From Variovorax sp. OAS795 (GTDB lineage: Bacteria; Pseudomonadota; Gammaproteobacteria; Burkholderiales; Burkholderiaceae_C), in the NCBI RefSeq assembly GCF_040546685.1, contig NZ_JBEPOH010000001.1:4774001-4838000 (forward strand): DNA of 64,000 bases, read 5' to 3'. A program made the position numbers and the translations under genes. This document shows positions 31,873 to 40,631 of the stretch, one piece after another. The notes below the pieces were generated by a model. It was not told the DNA's origin, ran no database searches, and saw nothing but the letters and a program-made list of their open reading frames with translations. The first letter of the stretch is position 1. Every line of letters starts with the position of its first letter.

Positions 31873-32447
31873 GATGATCGGGCGCTCCCTGGGCCCACGC
31901 CGAGCGCAGCCCAGCCGTCCTGCCCCAGTGTTTCCAGGGTTTCGATGTTGCGTTCGAAGATGGCTTCGGCCTCGGGAAACGCCTCGACCGCACGGCTCAC
32001 GCTGTCTTCGCGCAGCAGGTGCAGCGTGGGGTACGGCGCGCGATTGGTCGCGTTCGCGATGTCGCCGCTTTCCGTGCCCGCGAACTGAAACTGCGGGTGA
32101 AAGCTCGCGAGCTGGAACACGCCGTCGAAACCGGCGCGGGCGAGCTTGCGTTCGGCGCGCGCAGTGAAATCGTTGAAGTCCAGGAAATCGCCCAAGGTGT
32201 TGGGTGTGATCAGCAAGGTGGTGTCGCGCACGGAGGCATCGAGCGCGGCGAGTTCATGGGCCTGTGCCAGCAGCGCGTCGACCAGCGCGGCGTCGTCGGC
32301 GGGCAGGTACACGGCGTAATGGATCTGCGCCTTCACGTGCACCGCCTTTGCGAACGGGCACAGGTTGAGCCCGATCACCGCGCGCTCGAGCCAGCGCCGC
32401 GTATCGGCTTCGGCCTGAATGGCCTCGATTGTCGCTGCGCCTGTCAT
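31869..32447 (-). CDS. DUF1415 family protein
   Basis: A 192-residue cytosolic protein of unknown function. It shows the DUF1415 pattern: TRRWLERAVIGLNLCPFAKAVH near the N-terminus, TTLLITPNTLGDFLDFNDF in the middle, and FQLASFHPQFQFAGT plus NRAPYPTLHLLREDSVSRA toward the end. The conserved NLCPFA cysteine and PYPTLHLLRE block are intact. The ATG at 32447 overlaps the MFS gene stop as ATGA, and its own stop overlaps the methyltransferase start, making a coupled chain. Confidence 0.88.
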   Translation of the reverse strand: MTGAATIEAIQAEADTRRWLERAVIGLNLCPFAKAVHVKAQIHYAVYLPADDAALVDALLAQAHELAALDASVRDTTLLITPNTLGDFLDFNDFTARAERKLARAGFDGVFQLASFHPQFQFAGTESGDIANATNRAPYPTLHLLREDSVSRAVEAFPEAEAIFERNIETLETLGQDGWAALGVGPGSARSS

Positions 32448-33763
32448 GCCACTCCTGCTGCCAGGCGTATTCGCCCCAGGCGGCGAGCGAGGACCATCCC
32501 GGCCAGCGAGCACGCCAACGTGGCCGCCCAGGTCCAGTGCCATCCGCCGACACGGTGAGCCACCCATGCGACCGCGGGGGGCGCGAGGAACTGCCCCAGC
32601 GACGAGGCCTGCTGCATGAGCCCGATCGTCGTGGAAACGGTGGCGGGCCCCGGCGCCAGGCGAACCCCGAGCAGGAACAGGGTCGCAGGCACCATGCCGC
32701 CGCCCAGCGAAAAAGCGCAGACCGCGGCATAGCGCAGCGCCGGCGGCAGGCCGAGCGCATCGGCCCCCTGCCCCACCTGCGCGAAAGCCGCCACGCCGCC
32801 CAGCGCCATCGCCAGGAAACCCCCTTGCAGCAGGCGCTCCGGCGCAACGCCGCGCTGCAGCCACCTGCCGCCCGCGAGGTTGCCGACGATGTTCATCGCA
32901 GCCGCGATGGCGGTGAGCACCGCATTCCAGCCCGCCGGCACCCCGGCGCCGGCATAGATGGCCGGCAGGAAGCCGATCACGGCCATCCATTGCGCCGAAT
33001 ACACCGCAAAGCTCGATGCGATCATCCAGGGTGCGCGGGCGCCGACGGTGGCGCGCAGGCGCGACGACCATCCGTCCGGCGTGGCGCTCGCTGCCGGAGT
33101 GCCGGACCGAAGCCCATCCGCCGGCACGGCCGCCCAGAGCCAGAGCGCCGCGGCGGCCGAGACCGCGGACAGCGCCCACCACCAGTCGCCCCATCCGCCC
33201 CACCCGATCAGCGCCGGCCCGAGCAGCAGCGCAAGCGCCACGCCGAGCGGCATGTACGCGCCCCAGACGCCCAGCGCCGCCTTGTCCGCCCCCGGCGGCG
33301 TCAATGCGCGGATCAACCCGGGGCCTGGCATCACCGCCAGGAGAAAACCGATGCCCTCGACGGCCCGCAAAAACAGCAGCCACTGCACCGCATGCGCAGC
33401 GCCGAGAAGACCCGCGCCGACAGCGCCGCCCAGTAGGCTGGCCGCCGTCAGCACCAGCAGCCCCGCCAGCATGCTGCGGCGCAGGCCGATGGTGTCGGCC
33501 GCCAGCCCCGCCGCGAGCCCGAGGGTCATGCTGGCGACCTGCACCAGCGAGAGCAGGAAACCCGCCTCGACCAGGCCGATGCCGAGCGATGCCTGCAGCG
33601 CAGGCACGGCGGGCGGCAGCTTGCCCAGATGCAGCGCCGCGCTGACACCGCCCAAGACCACGGCAAATGCAGCCGCGGGAACGCGCGCGGATGCCCCGGT
33701 GGCCGGCCCCATCGCAACGCCCTCGCCCTGGCGGGCTGCGCCTTCGGAACGGCCGGCGCTCAT
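32444..33763 (-). CDS. MFS transporter (CynX/NimT-like)
   Basis: A 439-residue major facilitator with 12 predicted hydrophobic segments. The first half holds the A-loop-like GLAADTIGLRRSMLAG between TM2 and TM3. Later segments include RAVEGIGFLLAVMPGPGLIRAL. The nearest named type from memory is the CynX/NimT-like group, but no substrate can be deduced. I start at 33763 because that ATG overlaps the dgt stop as ATGA. A second ATG 17 codons downstream is possible, since the first 25 residues are polar and not family-like. Confidence 0.85.
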   Translation of the reverse strand: MSAGRSEGAARQGEGVAMGPATGASARVPAAAFAVVLGGVSAALHLGKLPPAVPALQASLGIGLVEAGFLLSLVQVASMTLGLAAGLAADTIGLRRSMLAGLLVLTAASLLGGAVGAGLLGAAHAVQWLLFLRAVEGIGFLLAVMPGPGLIRALTPPGADKAALGVWGAYMPLGVALALLLGPALIGWGGWGDWWWALSAVSAAAALWLWAAVPADGLRSGTPAASATPDGWSSRLRATVGARAPWMIASSFAVYSAQWMAVIGFLPAIYAGAGVPAGWNAVLTAIAAAMNIVGNLAGGRWLQRGVAPERLLQGGFLAMALGGVAAFAQVGQGADALGLPPALRYAAVCAFSLGGGMVPATLFLLGVRLAPGPATVSTTIGLMQQASSLGQFLAPPAVAWVAHRVGGWHWTWAATLACSLAGMVLARRLGRIRLAAGVA

Positions 33764-34890
33764 GCGATGCCCCGCCGGCCGGTCAGCCGTTCGTGCTCGC
33801 GCATGGCAAAGCGGTCTGTCATGCCGGCGATGTAGTCGGCCACGGAACGGTACCGGTCGCGCCGCTCGGCATAGGCGACCGGCATCTCCCCGGGGCGCTC
33901 GAGGTAGGCCTCGAACAGCTCCCGCACCACCTGCTGCGCCTGCTCGGTTGTCTGCGCGACCTGCGGATGGCGGTAGAGGTTGCGGAACAGGAAGCCCTTG
34001 AGCTCGCTGGACTGCGCCTGCATGGCGTCGCTGAACGCGACCAGCGGCGCGGCGTGCCGCACACCCTTCGCATCGGCGGGTCCCGCCGCTTCGATGGCCG
34101 CACGGGTGGCGTCGATCACGTCGTAGACCTGGGCACTGAGCATGCGGCGGATCGTCTCGTAGAGCACGCGCCGCCCTTCCAGGTGGGGATGTTCGGCCAG
34201 CGCCTCGCGGCGGTAGCGCTCGAAGAGAGGAACCTCGCCGAGCTGCTCGACGGTGATCAGCCCCGAGCGCACGCCGTCGTCGATGTCGTGCGCGTTGTAG
34301 GCGATGGCGTCGGCCAGGTTGCAAAGCTGCGCTTCGAGCCCCGGCTGGGTGCGGTCCAGGAAGCGCCGGGCCACGCCGCCGGGTTCGGCGGCCTCCAGGC
34401 GTTCCGCGTTGGCGCGCGAGCAGTGCTTGAGGATGCCCTCGCGGGTCTCGAAGCTGAGATTCAGGCCGTCGTACTGCGGATAGCGCAGTTCGAGGGCATC
34501 GACCACGCGCAGGCTTTGAAGGTTGTGCTCGAAGCCGCCATGGCCTTCCATGCAGGCATTCAGCGAATCCTGTCCCGCATGGCCGAAGGGCGTATGGCCC
34601 AGGTCGTGCGCGAGGGCAATGGCCTCGACCAGGTCTTCGTTGATCCGCAAGGCCCGCGCGATCGATCTGCCCAGCTGCGCCACCTCGAGCGAATGCGTGA
34701 GCCGCGTGCGGAACAGGTCGCCTTCATGGTTCAGGAACACCTGGGTCTTGTAGACCAGCCGCCGGAATGCCGTGGAATGCACGATGCGGTCGCGGTCGCG
34801 CTGGAACGCATCGCGCGTGGGCGCCGGCGGCTCGGCATGGCGCCTTCCGCGCGACTGCGCAGGGTGGCAGGCGTAGGCCGCAAGATTCAT
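33760..34890 (-). CDS. dgt: Deoxyguanosinetriphosphate triphosphohydrolase (Dgt-type HD hydrolase)
   Basis: An HD-domain enzyme that cleaves dNTPs to deoxynucleoside and triphosphate. The 376-residue protein has the metal-binding motifs in order: TRLTHSLEVAQLGRSIAR (His), AIALAHDLGHTPFGHAGQ (His-Asp pair) and NLADAIAYNAHDIDDG (Asp). RDRDRIVHSTAFRRLVYKTQVF near the N-terminus is typical. The form is the shorter dGTPase-like type 2 common in Burkholderiales. It sits 21 bases after aroB, a conserved neighbour, and overlaps the MFS gene by four bases. Confidence 0.94.
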   Translation of the reverse strand: MNLAAYACHPAQSRGRRHAEPPAPTRDAFQRDRDRIVHSTAFRRLVYKTQVFLNHEGDLFRTRLTHSLEVAQLGRSIARALRINEDLVEAIALAHDLGHTPFGHAGQDSLNACMEGHGGFEHNLQSLRVVDALELRYPQYDGLNLSFETREGILKHCSRANAERLEAAEPGGVARRFLDRTQPGLEAQLCNLADAIAYNAHDIDDGVRSGLITVEQLGEVPLFERYRREALAEHPHLEGRRVLYETIRRMLSAQVYDVIDATRAAIEAAGPADAKGVRHAAPLVAFSDAMQAQSSELKGFLFRNLYRHPQVAQTTEQAQQVVRELFEAYLERPGEMPVAYAERRDRYRSVADYIAGMTDRFAMREHERLTGRRGIA

Positions 34891-34911
34891 CGGTGCACCT
34901 TGGCGCGGGAC

Positions 34912-36024
34912 TCACTCCGCGCGGCAGCACTGCGCGAGCACTTCGCGCACGAGCGCATCGGGCGCGGCGCTGACCGCGGCCGAGCCCGGCTTGTCGATCA
35001 CCACGAAGCGGATCTCGCCGGCTTCGGATTTCTTGTCGACCCGCATCAGTTCGAGGTAGCGCTCGGCGCCCAGCGCGGGGCCGACGGTGGGCAGGCCGGC
35101 GCGCCCGATGAGCCGGGTGAGCCGTTCGACGAACGCGGCATCGACACCGCCGAGCCGCTGCGACAGGTGCGCCGCCATGACCATGCCGCAGCCGACCGCT
35201 TCGCCATGCAGCCATTCGCCGTAGCCCAGGCCCGACTCGATCGCGTGGCCGAAGGTGTGGCCGAAATTGAGGATCGCGCGCAGGCCGGTTTCGCGTTCGT
35301 CCTCGCCGACGACGAGGGCCTTGATCTCGCAGCTGCGCTTGACCGCGTGGGCCAGCGCGGCCGGATCGCGCGCCACCAGCGCGTCGACATTCGCCTCGAT
35401 CCAATCGAAGAACGCCATGTCGTAGATGGGCCCGTACTTGATGACCTCGGCCAGCCCGGCGCTCAGTTCCCGCGGCGGCAGCGTCTGCAGCGTGCGCAGG
35501 TCGCACACCACGAGCTGCGGTTGGTAGAACGCGCCGATCATGTTCTTGCCGAGCGCGTGATTGATGGCGGTCTTGCCGCCGACGGAGGAATCGACCTGCG
35601 CCAGCAGCGTGGTCGGCACCTGCACGAACGGCACGCCGCGCATGTAGCTCGCGGCGGCAAAGCCGGTCATGTCGCCCACCACGCCGCCGCCCAGCGCAAA
35701 CAGCACGGTCTTGCGGTCGCTGCCGTGTCCGAGCAGCGCGTCGAAGATCAGGTTCAGGGTCTGCAGGTTCTTGTGCACTTCGCCATCGGGCAGTTCGAGC
35801 AGGTGCACGGTACGGAACCGGCCGGCCAGCGCGGCGTGCAAGGCCTTGGCGTAGAGCGGCGCCACCGTGGTGTTGCTCACGACCAGCGCGGTGGCGGCCG
35901 GGAGCACCGCGGCAAAACTCCCGGGATCGTCCAGCAGGCCGGCCCCGATGAGGATCGGGTAGCTGCGTTCGCCGAGCTGGATATCGACGCGTTCGGGGGG
36001 TGCGGAAGATGCGGGCAATGACAT
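34912..36024 (-). CDS. aroB: 3-dehydroquinate synthase
   Basis: AroB converts DAHP to 3-dehydroquinate in the shikimate pathway using NAD+ and a divalent metal. The 370-residue protein has the glycine-rich NAD-binding motif [19 protein letters not shown], the [19 protein letters not shown] signature, and metal ligands in the AEVIKYG and [11 protein letters not shown] (His) segments. The first 14 residues are Ser/Pro-rich and variable. The aroK-aroB order with pilQ upstream is the classical proteobacterial arrangement. Confidence 0.97.
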   Translation of the reverse strand: MSLPASSAPPERVDIQLGERSYPILIGAGLLDDPGSFAAVLPAATALVVSNTTVAPLYAKALHAALAGRFRTVHLLELPDGEVHKNLQTLNLIFDALLGHGSDRKTVLFALGGGVVGDMTGFAAASYMRGVPFVQVPTTLLAQVDSSVGGKTAINHALGKNMIGAFYQPQLVVCDLRTLQTLPPRELSAGLAEVIKYGPIYDMAFFDWIEANVDALVARDPAALAHAVKRSCEIKALVVGEDERETGLRAILNFGHTFGHAIESGLGYGEWLHGEAVGCGMVMAAHLSQRLGGVDAAFVERLTRLIGRAGLPTVGPALGAERYLELMRVDKKSEAGEIRFVVIDKPGSAAVSAAPDALVREVLAQCCRAE

Positions 36025-36056
36025 GCAGCGAGTTTAGGCGCTGCGGCCCGGCCGGT

Positions 36057-36605
36057 TCAGGCCGTGGGTTCTTCGGGCCGGGATCCCGGCGCGACGATGC
36101 CGGCCAGCTCGAGCTGCATCACGATGATGTTCACCAGCATGGCGATCGACGGGCGGCCGGTGTCGACCACGTCGTGGGCCGTTTCGCGGTAGAGCGGATC
36201 GCGCGCGTCATGCAGTTCGCGCAACCGTCCCAGCGGATCGGCCACCTGCAGCAGCGGCCGCTTGACGTCATGGCGCAGGCGCCGGAACAGGTCTTCGGGC
36301 GAGGAGCGCAGGTAGATCACGTGGAAGTGGTCCCGCAGCTGCCTGCGATTGGCCTCCCGCAGCACCGCTCCGCCGCCCGTCGCCAGCACGCCGTGGGCCT
36401 GGGACGCAAGACCGGCAATCACGGTCTGCTCGAGGTCGCGAAAGGCCGTTTCGCCTTCGCGGTCGAAGTAGTCGCGGATCGAGCAGCCGATGCGCTGCTC
36501 GACGACATGGTCGGTATCGACGAATGGAAGGTCCAGGCGCGCACCCAGGCGCCGGCCTACTGCAGATTTGCCGGCGCCGGGCAACCCGACGAGTGCGACC
36601 GCCAC
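36057..36605 (-). CDS. aroK: Shikimate kinase
   Basis: Shikimate kinase phosphorylates shikimate with ATP. The 182-residue P-loop protein shows Walker A GLPGAGKSAVG, the shikimate-binding FVDTDHVVEQ, the FRDLEQ segment, LATGGGAVLR and the lid region RRLRHDVKRPLL. The start is a GTG at 36605, chosen because the first residues (MAVALVGLPG) match the family; no better ATG lies between it and pilQ, 23 bases upstream. The ribosome site is weak. The C-terminal 15 residues are variable. Confidence 0.94.
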   Translation of the reverse strand: MAVALVGLPGAGKSAVGRRLGARLDLPFVDTDHVVEQRIGCSIRDYFDREGETAFRDLEQTVIAGLASQAHGVLATGGGAVLREANRRQLRDHFHVIYLRSSPEDLFRRLRHDVKRPLLQVADPLGRLRELHDARDPLYRETAHDVVDTGRPSIAMLVNIIVMQLELAGIVAPGSRPEEPTA

Positions 36606-36628
36606 GCGGTGGCTGCTACGCCTGCGCG

Positions 36629-38785
36629 TCAGCGCGCGGCGTTGCGGTCGGTAATCATCTTCGGAGTGATAAAGACGAGCATTTCGGTCTTGTTGGCAAC
36701 GCGTTCGCGCTTGCGGAACAGTGCACCCAGGTAGGGCACTTCACCCAGCACCGGCACGCGCGATTCGTCATTGGTTTCGGTGAGTTCGAAGATACCACCG
36801 ATGACGACCGTGCCGCCGTTCTCGACCAGCACTTCGGTCTGCACGTGCTTGGTGTTGATGGCCGGGCCGGCCGAAGTATTGACGCCGCGGGCATCCTTGC
36901 TCACGTCGAGCGTGAGGATGATGTTGCCTTCGGGCGTGATCTGCGGCGTGACTTCGAGCTTCAGCACCGCCTTGCGGAACGAGATCGAGGTGGCGCCGCT
37001 GGACGTGGCCTGCTGGTAGGGAATTTCTTCGCCCTGCTCGATCAGCGCCTTGGTCTGGTCGGCCGTGATGACGCGGGGGCTGGACACCAGCTTGCCCTTG
37101 CCGTCGGCTTCCAGTGCCGAGATCTCGAGGTTCAGCATGCGCGAGAAGCTGGAATTGAACAGCGAGATCGCGAAGGCGCCGGCCGCGTTGCCCGTGCCGC
37201 CGGCATCGCCTGCGGGCAGGTTGATGAAGTTGGAGTTGGTCCAGGTGGTGGTGGCGGTGCTTGCGCCGCCGGTGGCATTGGTACCCGCGCTCACGACGGG
37301 CATCATCCCGATGTTGCCGAAGGCCCGGTTGCCCGACGACGAGGCAAAGCGCTCGCCGGCGATGCCGCCGCCCAGGCGCACGCCGAGCGACTTGCCGAAG
37401 GTGTCCGACGCTTCCACGATCCGCGCTTCGATGAGCACCTGGCGCACCGGGATGTCCAGCTTCTGGATCAGTTCGGCCACCTGGGCCAGGCGCGACGGAA
37501 TGTCCGACACGAACAGCTGGTTGGTGCGCGATTCCGCAATCACGCTGCCGCGCGGGCTCAGGATGCGCGTGGTGGTGCCGGAGCCGCCGCCGCCGCCCGA
37601 CGAAGCGCCGGTGCCGGTCAGGCCCTGGGCAATCGCGATGGCCTTGGTGTAGTTGAGCTGGAACGACTGGGTGCGCACCGGCTCCAAGTTCTCGATCGTG
37701 GCCTTGGCCTCGAACTCGAGCTTTTCCTTGGCGTTGATTTCATCCTTGGGCGCGATCCACAGCACGCTGCCGTTCTTGCGCATGCCCAGGTTCTTGGCCT
37801 GCATGATGATGTCGAGCGCCTGGTCCCACGGCACGTCCTTCAGGCGGAGCGTCAGCGCGCCGGTGACGGAATCGGAGGTCACGATGTTGAAGTTCGTGAA
37901 GTCGGCGATCACCTGCAGCAGCGAACGGATCTCGATGTTCTGGAAGTTCAGGGAGAGCTTCTCGCCGTTGTAGCCCACGCCCTGCGTCAGCTTGGCCGGG
38001 TCCACCTTGCGGGCGCGGACTTCGACCACGAACTGGTTTTCGCTCTGGTAGGCGCTGTGCTCCCAGTCGCCCTTGGCCTCGATCGTCATGCGCACGCGGT
38101 CGCCCGACTGCTGCGAGGTGATGAGCTGGACCGGCGTGTTGAAGTCGGCCACGTCGAGGCGGCGGCGCAGGCCTTCCGGCAGGGTCGACTTGGTGAACTC
38201 CACGACGAGGTTCTTGCCCTGCTGGCGCACATCGACGCCGACCTGGTTGTTCGGCAGGTCGACGATCACTCGGCCGGTGTTGTCCGACCCCATGCGGAAG
38301 TCCACGTCGCGCAGCGGCAGGGTGTCGCGATTGCGGTTTTCCGCAAAGACGGTGGGCGTGGACGAAGCCAGGGCCGTGCCGGCCACGGGTTCGAGGATCA
38401 CCAGCAGCGACTTGCCCTGGATCTCGGCCTTGTAGGCGGTCGCCTGCTTGAGATTCAGCACCACGCGGCTGCGGTCGCCGGCCTGGACCACGTTGACGGA
38501 ACGCAGGTTGCCCTGGTTCACCTCGATGGCGGAGCGGCCGATCGCGTTGGTCACGCCTGGGAAATCAAGCGCGATGCGCGCCGGCGTCTGCACCGCGAAG
38601 CCGGTCGGCACCGCCGCGAGCGGCTGCGCCAGGTCGATGCGGATCACCTCGGCGCCGGATTGGGTCGAACTGGTCACCGCTTCGATGGCGTTTTGCGCAT
38701 GGGCAATCGCGAGTGCGCCGAATGCCAGGAGACCCAGCCCGGCAGCTCGCAGCCGCTGTGCCATCGTAGATTTTTTGTGATTCAT
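36629..38785 (-). CDS. pilQ: Type IV pilus secretin PilQ
   Basis: PilQ forms the outer-membrane channel for the type IV pilus. The 718-residue precursor starts MNHKKSTMAQ with a signal peptide (about residues 1-30, ending AIAHA). Two N-terminal AMIN-type peptidoglycan-binding regions lie at about 35-270. The secretin N0/STN domain contains NIEIRSLLQVIADFTNFNIV. A secretin N1 domain with a Gly-rich insert follows. The C-terminal secretin barrel includes VPVLGEVPYLGALFRKRERV and ELLVFITP-like MLVFITPKMI. The ATG overlaps the pilP stop as ATGA. Confidence 0.97.
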   Translation of the reverse strand: MNHKKSTMAQRLRAAGLGLLAFGALAIAHAQNAIEAVTSSTQSGAEVIRIDLAQPLAAVPTGFAVQTPARIALDFPGVTNAIGRSAIEVNQGNLRSVNVVQAGDRSRVVLNLKQATAYKAEIQGKSLLVILEPVAGTALASSTPTVFAENRNRDTLPLRDVDFRMGSDNTGRVIVDLPNNQVGVDVRQQGKNLVVEFTKSTLPEGLRRRLDVADFNTPVQLITSQQSGDRVRMTIEAKGDWEHSAYQSENQFVVEVRARKVDPAKLTQGVGYNGEKLSLNFQNIEIRSLLQVIADFTNFNIVTSDSVTGALTLRLKDVPWDQALDIIMQAKNLGMRKNGSVLWIAPKDEINAKEKLEFEAKATIENLEPVRTQSFQLNYTKAIAIAQGLTGTGASSGGGGGSGTTTRILSPRGSVIAESRTNQLFVSDIPSRLAQVAELIQKLDIPVRQVLIEARIVEASDTFGKSLGVRLGGGIAGERFASSSGNRAFGNIGMMPVVSAGTNATGGASTATTTWTNSNFINLPAGDAGGTGNAAGAFAISLFNSSFSRMLNLEISALEADGKGKLVSSPRVITADQTKALIEQGEEIPYQQATSSGATSISFRKAVLKLEVTPQITPEGNIILTLDVSKDARGVNTSAGPAINTKHVQTEVLVENGGTVVIGGIFELTETNDESRVPVLGEVPYLGALFRKRERVANKTEMLVFITPKMITDRNAAR

Positions 38786-39327
38786 TTCTTCGCACTCTCT
38801 TGCAGCTGCAATGTCGCCACGCGTTCGATCCATTCACCGGCGGCGTCTTGCACGATTTCACGCAAGGCGACTTCGGTTTCGTTGATACGGGTGATGCGCC
38901 CGTAGTTGAGCCCCAGGTACTCGCCGACACGCACCTTGTAGAGCAGCTTGTCGACCCGCACCAGCGCCACCGGCTGGCCGTTACGGTTCATGCTGCCCAC
39001 CATGGCCATGGTGTCGAGCGGGAAAGCTTCCAGCGCCTCCTTGCGGCGCACCAGTTCAGGCGCGATCAGCTCCGACGTGCTGGGCTGGTTCGAATCCCGG
39101 CGCAGCGCCTGGGTCAGCTTGAGCAGGTTGAACGGCTCGAAAGCCGCGCCTTCGGTGTAGGCCTGCGGCGTGAATTTCTTGGGCTCGGTGATCGGCGGCA
39201 CATTGGGCTTCACCTGTGCGCGTTGCTCGACCATCCAGCGGCGCAGGTCTTCCTGCTCCGAATCGGCACAGGCGCTCAGGCCGAGGGCGGCCACGGCCAG
39301 CCACAGGAGTTTGGCGGTCGTCCTCAT
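38782..39327 (-). CDS. pilP: Type IV pilus assembly lipoprotein PilP
   Basis: PilP links the inner-membrane PilN/PilO platform to the PilQ secretin through its HR domain. The 181-residue precursor has a lipobox (LGLSAC, Cys20). An unstructured segment follows, with PPITEPKKFTPQAYTEGAAFEPFN. The beta-sandwich domain contains FPLDTMAMVGSMNRNGQPVALVRVD and YKVRVGEYLGLNYGRITRI. It overlaps pilQ downstream and pilO upstream by ATGA junctions. Confidence 0.96.
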   Translation of the reverse strand: MRTTAKLLWLAVAALGLSACADSEQEDLRRWMVEQRAQVKPNVPPITEPKKFTPQAYTEGAAFEPFNLLKLTQALRRDSNQPSTSELIAPELVRRKEALEAFPLDTMAMVGSMNRNGQPVALVRVDKLLYKVRVGEYLGLNYGRITRINETEVALREIVQDAAGEWIERVATLQLQESAKK

Positions 39328-40004
39328 TTCTTGGCCTTTGGCGCCGCAGCGCGCTTCTGGGCCGCCCGCTCTTCGTCGTCGAGGTAGCGGTAGGTGCGTG
39401 CCGTCGCATCCATCGTCAGGGTGCCGTCCTTGTCTTTCTGGGGAACGATCGTGAGATTGTTCAGCGTCACGATGCGCGACAGGCTCGCGACGTCGGCCGC
39501 AAAGGAGCCGATGTCGTGGTACCGGCCGGTCACGCGCACGGCGATCGGCAGCTCGGCGTAGTAGTCCTTCACCGAAACCTGACCGGGGCGGAACAGCTCG
39601 AACTGCAGGCTGCGGCCGAGGCCGGCCTGGTTGATGTCGGACAGCAGCGCGTCCATTTCAGCCTTGCTGGGGAGTTGCTTTTCGAGCAGCGTCACGTACT
39701 GCTGCACCTGCTCGCGCTGCTTCTTCAGCAGATCGAGGTTGGCGGCGAGCGCCACCTTCTTCTGGTAGTCGGTGCGCAGCGTAACTTCTTTCGCGCGCTC
39801 GCTCTCGAGCTCGTCGTTCGAATTGGTCAGCCACACGAACCACAATCCCGCCAGCACCAGGGCGGTCAACGCCAGGCACAGGGCATAGCGCGGCACGGCC
39901 GGCCAGCTGGCCGGGTCGTTGGGATTCAGGTTGCGGAACTGGTCGCCGAAACCGCGCAGTGCGGCGCCGACATCCATTTTTTGAGAGGGGCGATTGCTTG
40001 CCAT
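39324..40004 (-). CDS. pilO: Type IV pilus inner-membrane protein PilO
   Basis: PilO heterodimerises with PilN in the pilus alignment complex. The 226-residue protein has a cytoplasmic N-terminus, one transmembrane helix (about residues 41-66, YALCLALTALVLAGLWFVW), a coiled coil (ELESERAKEVTLRTDYQKKV onward) and a ferredoxin-like domain with ELFRPGQVSVKDYYAELPIAVRV. The C-terminus is Lys/Ala-rich. It begins six bases after pilN and overlaps pilP by four bases. Confidence 0.95.
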   Translation of the reverse strand: MASNRPSQKMDVGAALRGFGDQFRNLNPNDPASWPAVPRYALCLALTALVLAGLWFVWLTNSNDELESERAKEVTLRTDYQKKVALAANLDLLKKQREQVQQYVTLLEKQLPSKAEMDALLSDINQAGLGRSLQFELFRPGQVSVKDYYAELPIAVRVTGRYHDIGSFAADVASLSRIVTLNNLTIVPQKDKDGTLTMDATARTYRYLDDEERAAQKRAAAPKAKK

Positions 40005-40010
40005 GATCCG

Positions 40011-40631
40011 TTACCCCTTGACCTGCGCCGCTGCGGCCAGCGCCTTGTCGGCCGCGGCCTTCTGCGCGTCGGTCGGCCGCTTCAGGCCGATGCGCATCGT
40101 GAAGTTCGCCACCCGGCGCTGGTCGCGCTGGCTCAGGCTCACTGTCGCGGAAGTGATCTCGACCAGTTCGGGCTTGACCAGCCATGGGCTGTTGTTGCCC
40201 AGGTTGCGCAGCAGCTCCGACACGCGCTCGTTGGACTGCGCCATGCCCTGCAGCGTGACCGTCTGGTTGTCCTGCTTCATGCTGGTCAGATAGACACCGT
40301 CGGGCAGCTGCCGGACCAGTTCGTTGAGCAGGTGCACCGGCAGGTTGCGGTCGCCCTGCAGGTCTTCGACCGCCTGCTGGCGTGCGCGCAGCGCTGCGAT
40401 TTCATCCTGCAGCGTGGAAATTTCCTTGATTTCGGCGTCGAGCTTGGTGATCTCGGTCTTGAGGAAGGTGTTCTTGGCTTGCTGGGCCGAGATCTGCGCC
40501 TCGAACCAGAGAAAGGCCAGGCCGGCGATCAGGACGCCGAGCACCGCGGCACCGCCCAGGGTGCCGTAGAAGGCCTCGCGCCGCCGCTTGCGTGCGGCTT
40601 CGCGATGCGGAAGCAGGTTGATGAGAATCAC
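40011..40631 (-). CDS. pilN: Type IV pilus inner-membrane protein PilN
   Basis: PilN binds PilM through its N-terminal INLLPHRE motif (residues 4-11, intact here) and pairs with PilO. The 206-residue protein has one transmembrane helix (about residues 23-45), a coiled coil (FLKTEITKLDAEIKEIS), and a periplasmic domain with LPDGVYLTSMKQDNQTVTLQG. The start overlaps the pilM stop as ATGA. Confidence 0.96.
   Translation of the reverse strand: MILINLLPHREAARKRRREAFYGTLGGAAVLGVLIAGLAFLWFEAQISAQQAKNTFLKTEITKLDAEIKEISTLQDEIAALRARQQAVEDLQGDRNLPVHLLNELVRQLPDGVYLTSMKQDNQTVTLQGMAQSNERVSELLRNLGNNSPWLVKPELVEITSATVSLSQRDQRRVANFTMRIGLKRPTDAQKAAADKALAAAAQVKG

Noticed and set aside
36524..38905. A 793-codon open frame on the plus strand opposite pilQ
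   Set aside because: It is the complementary shadow of pilQ. High GC removes stop codons, and no ribosome site or recognisable domain is present.
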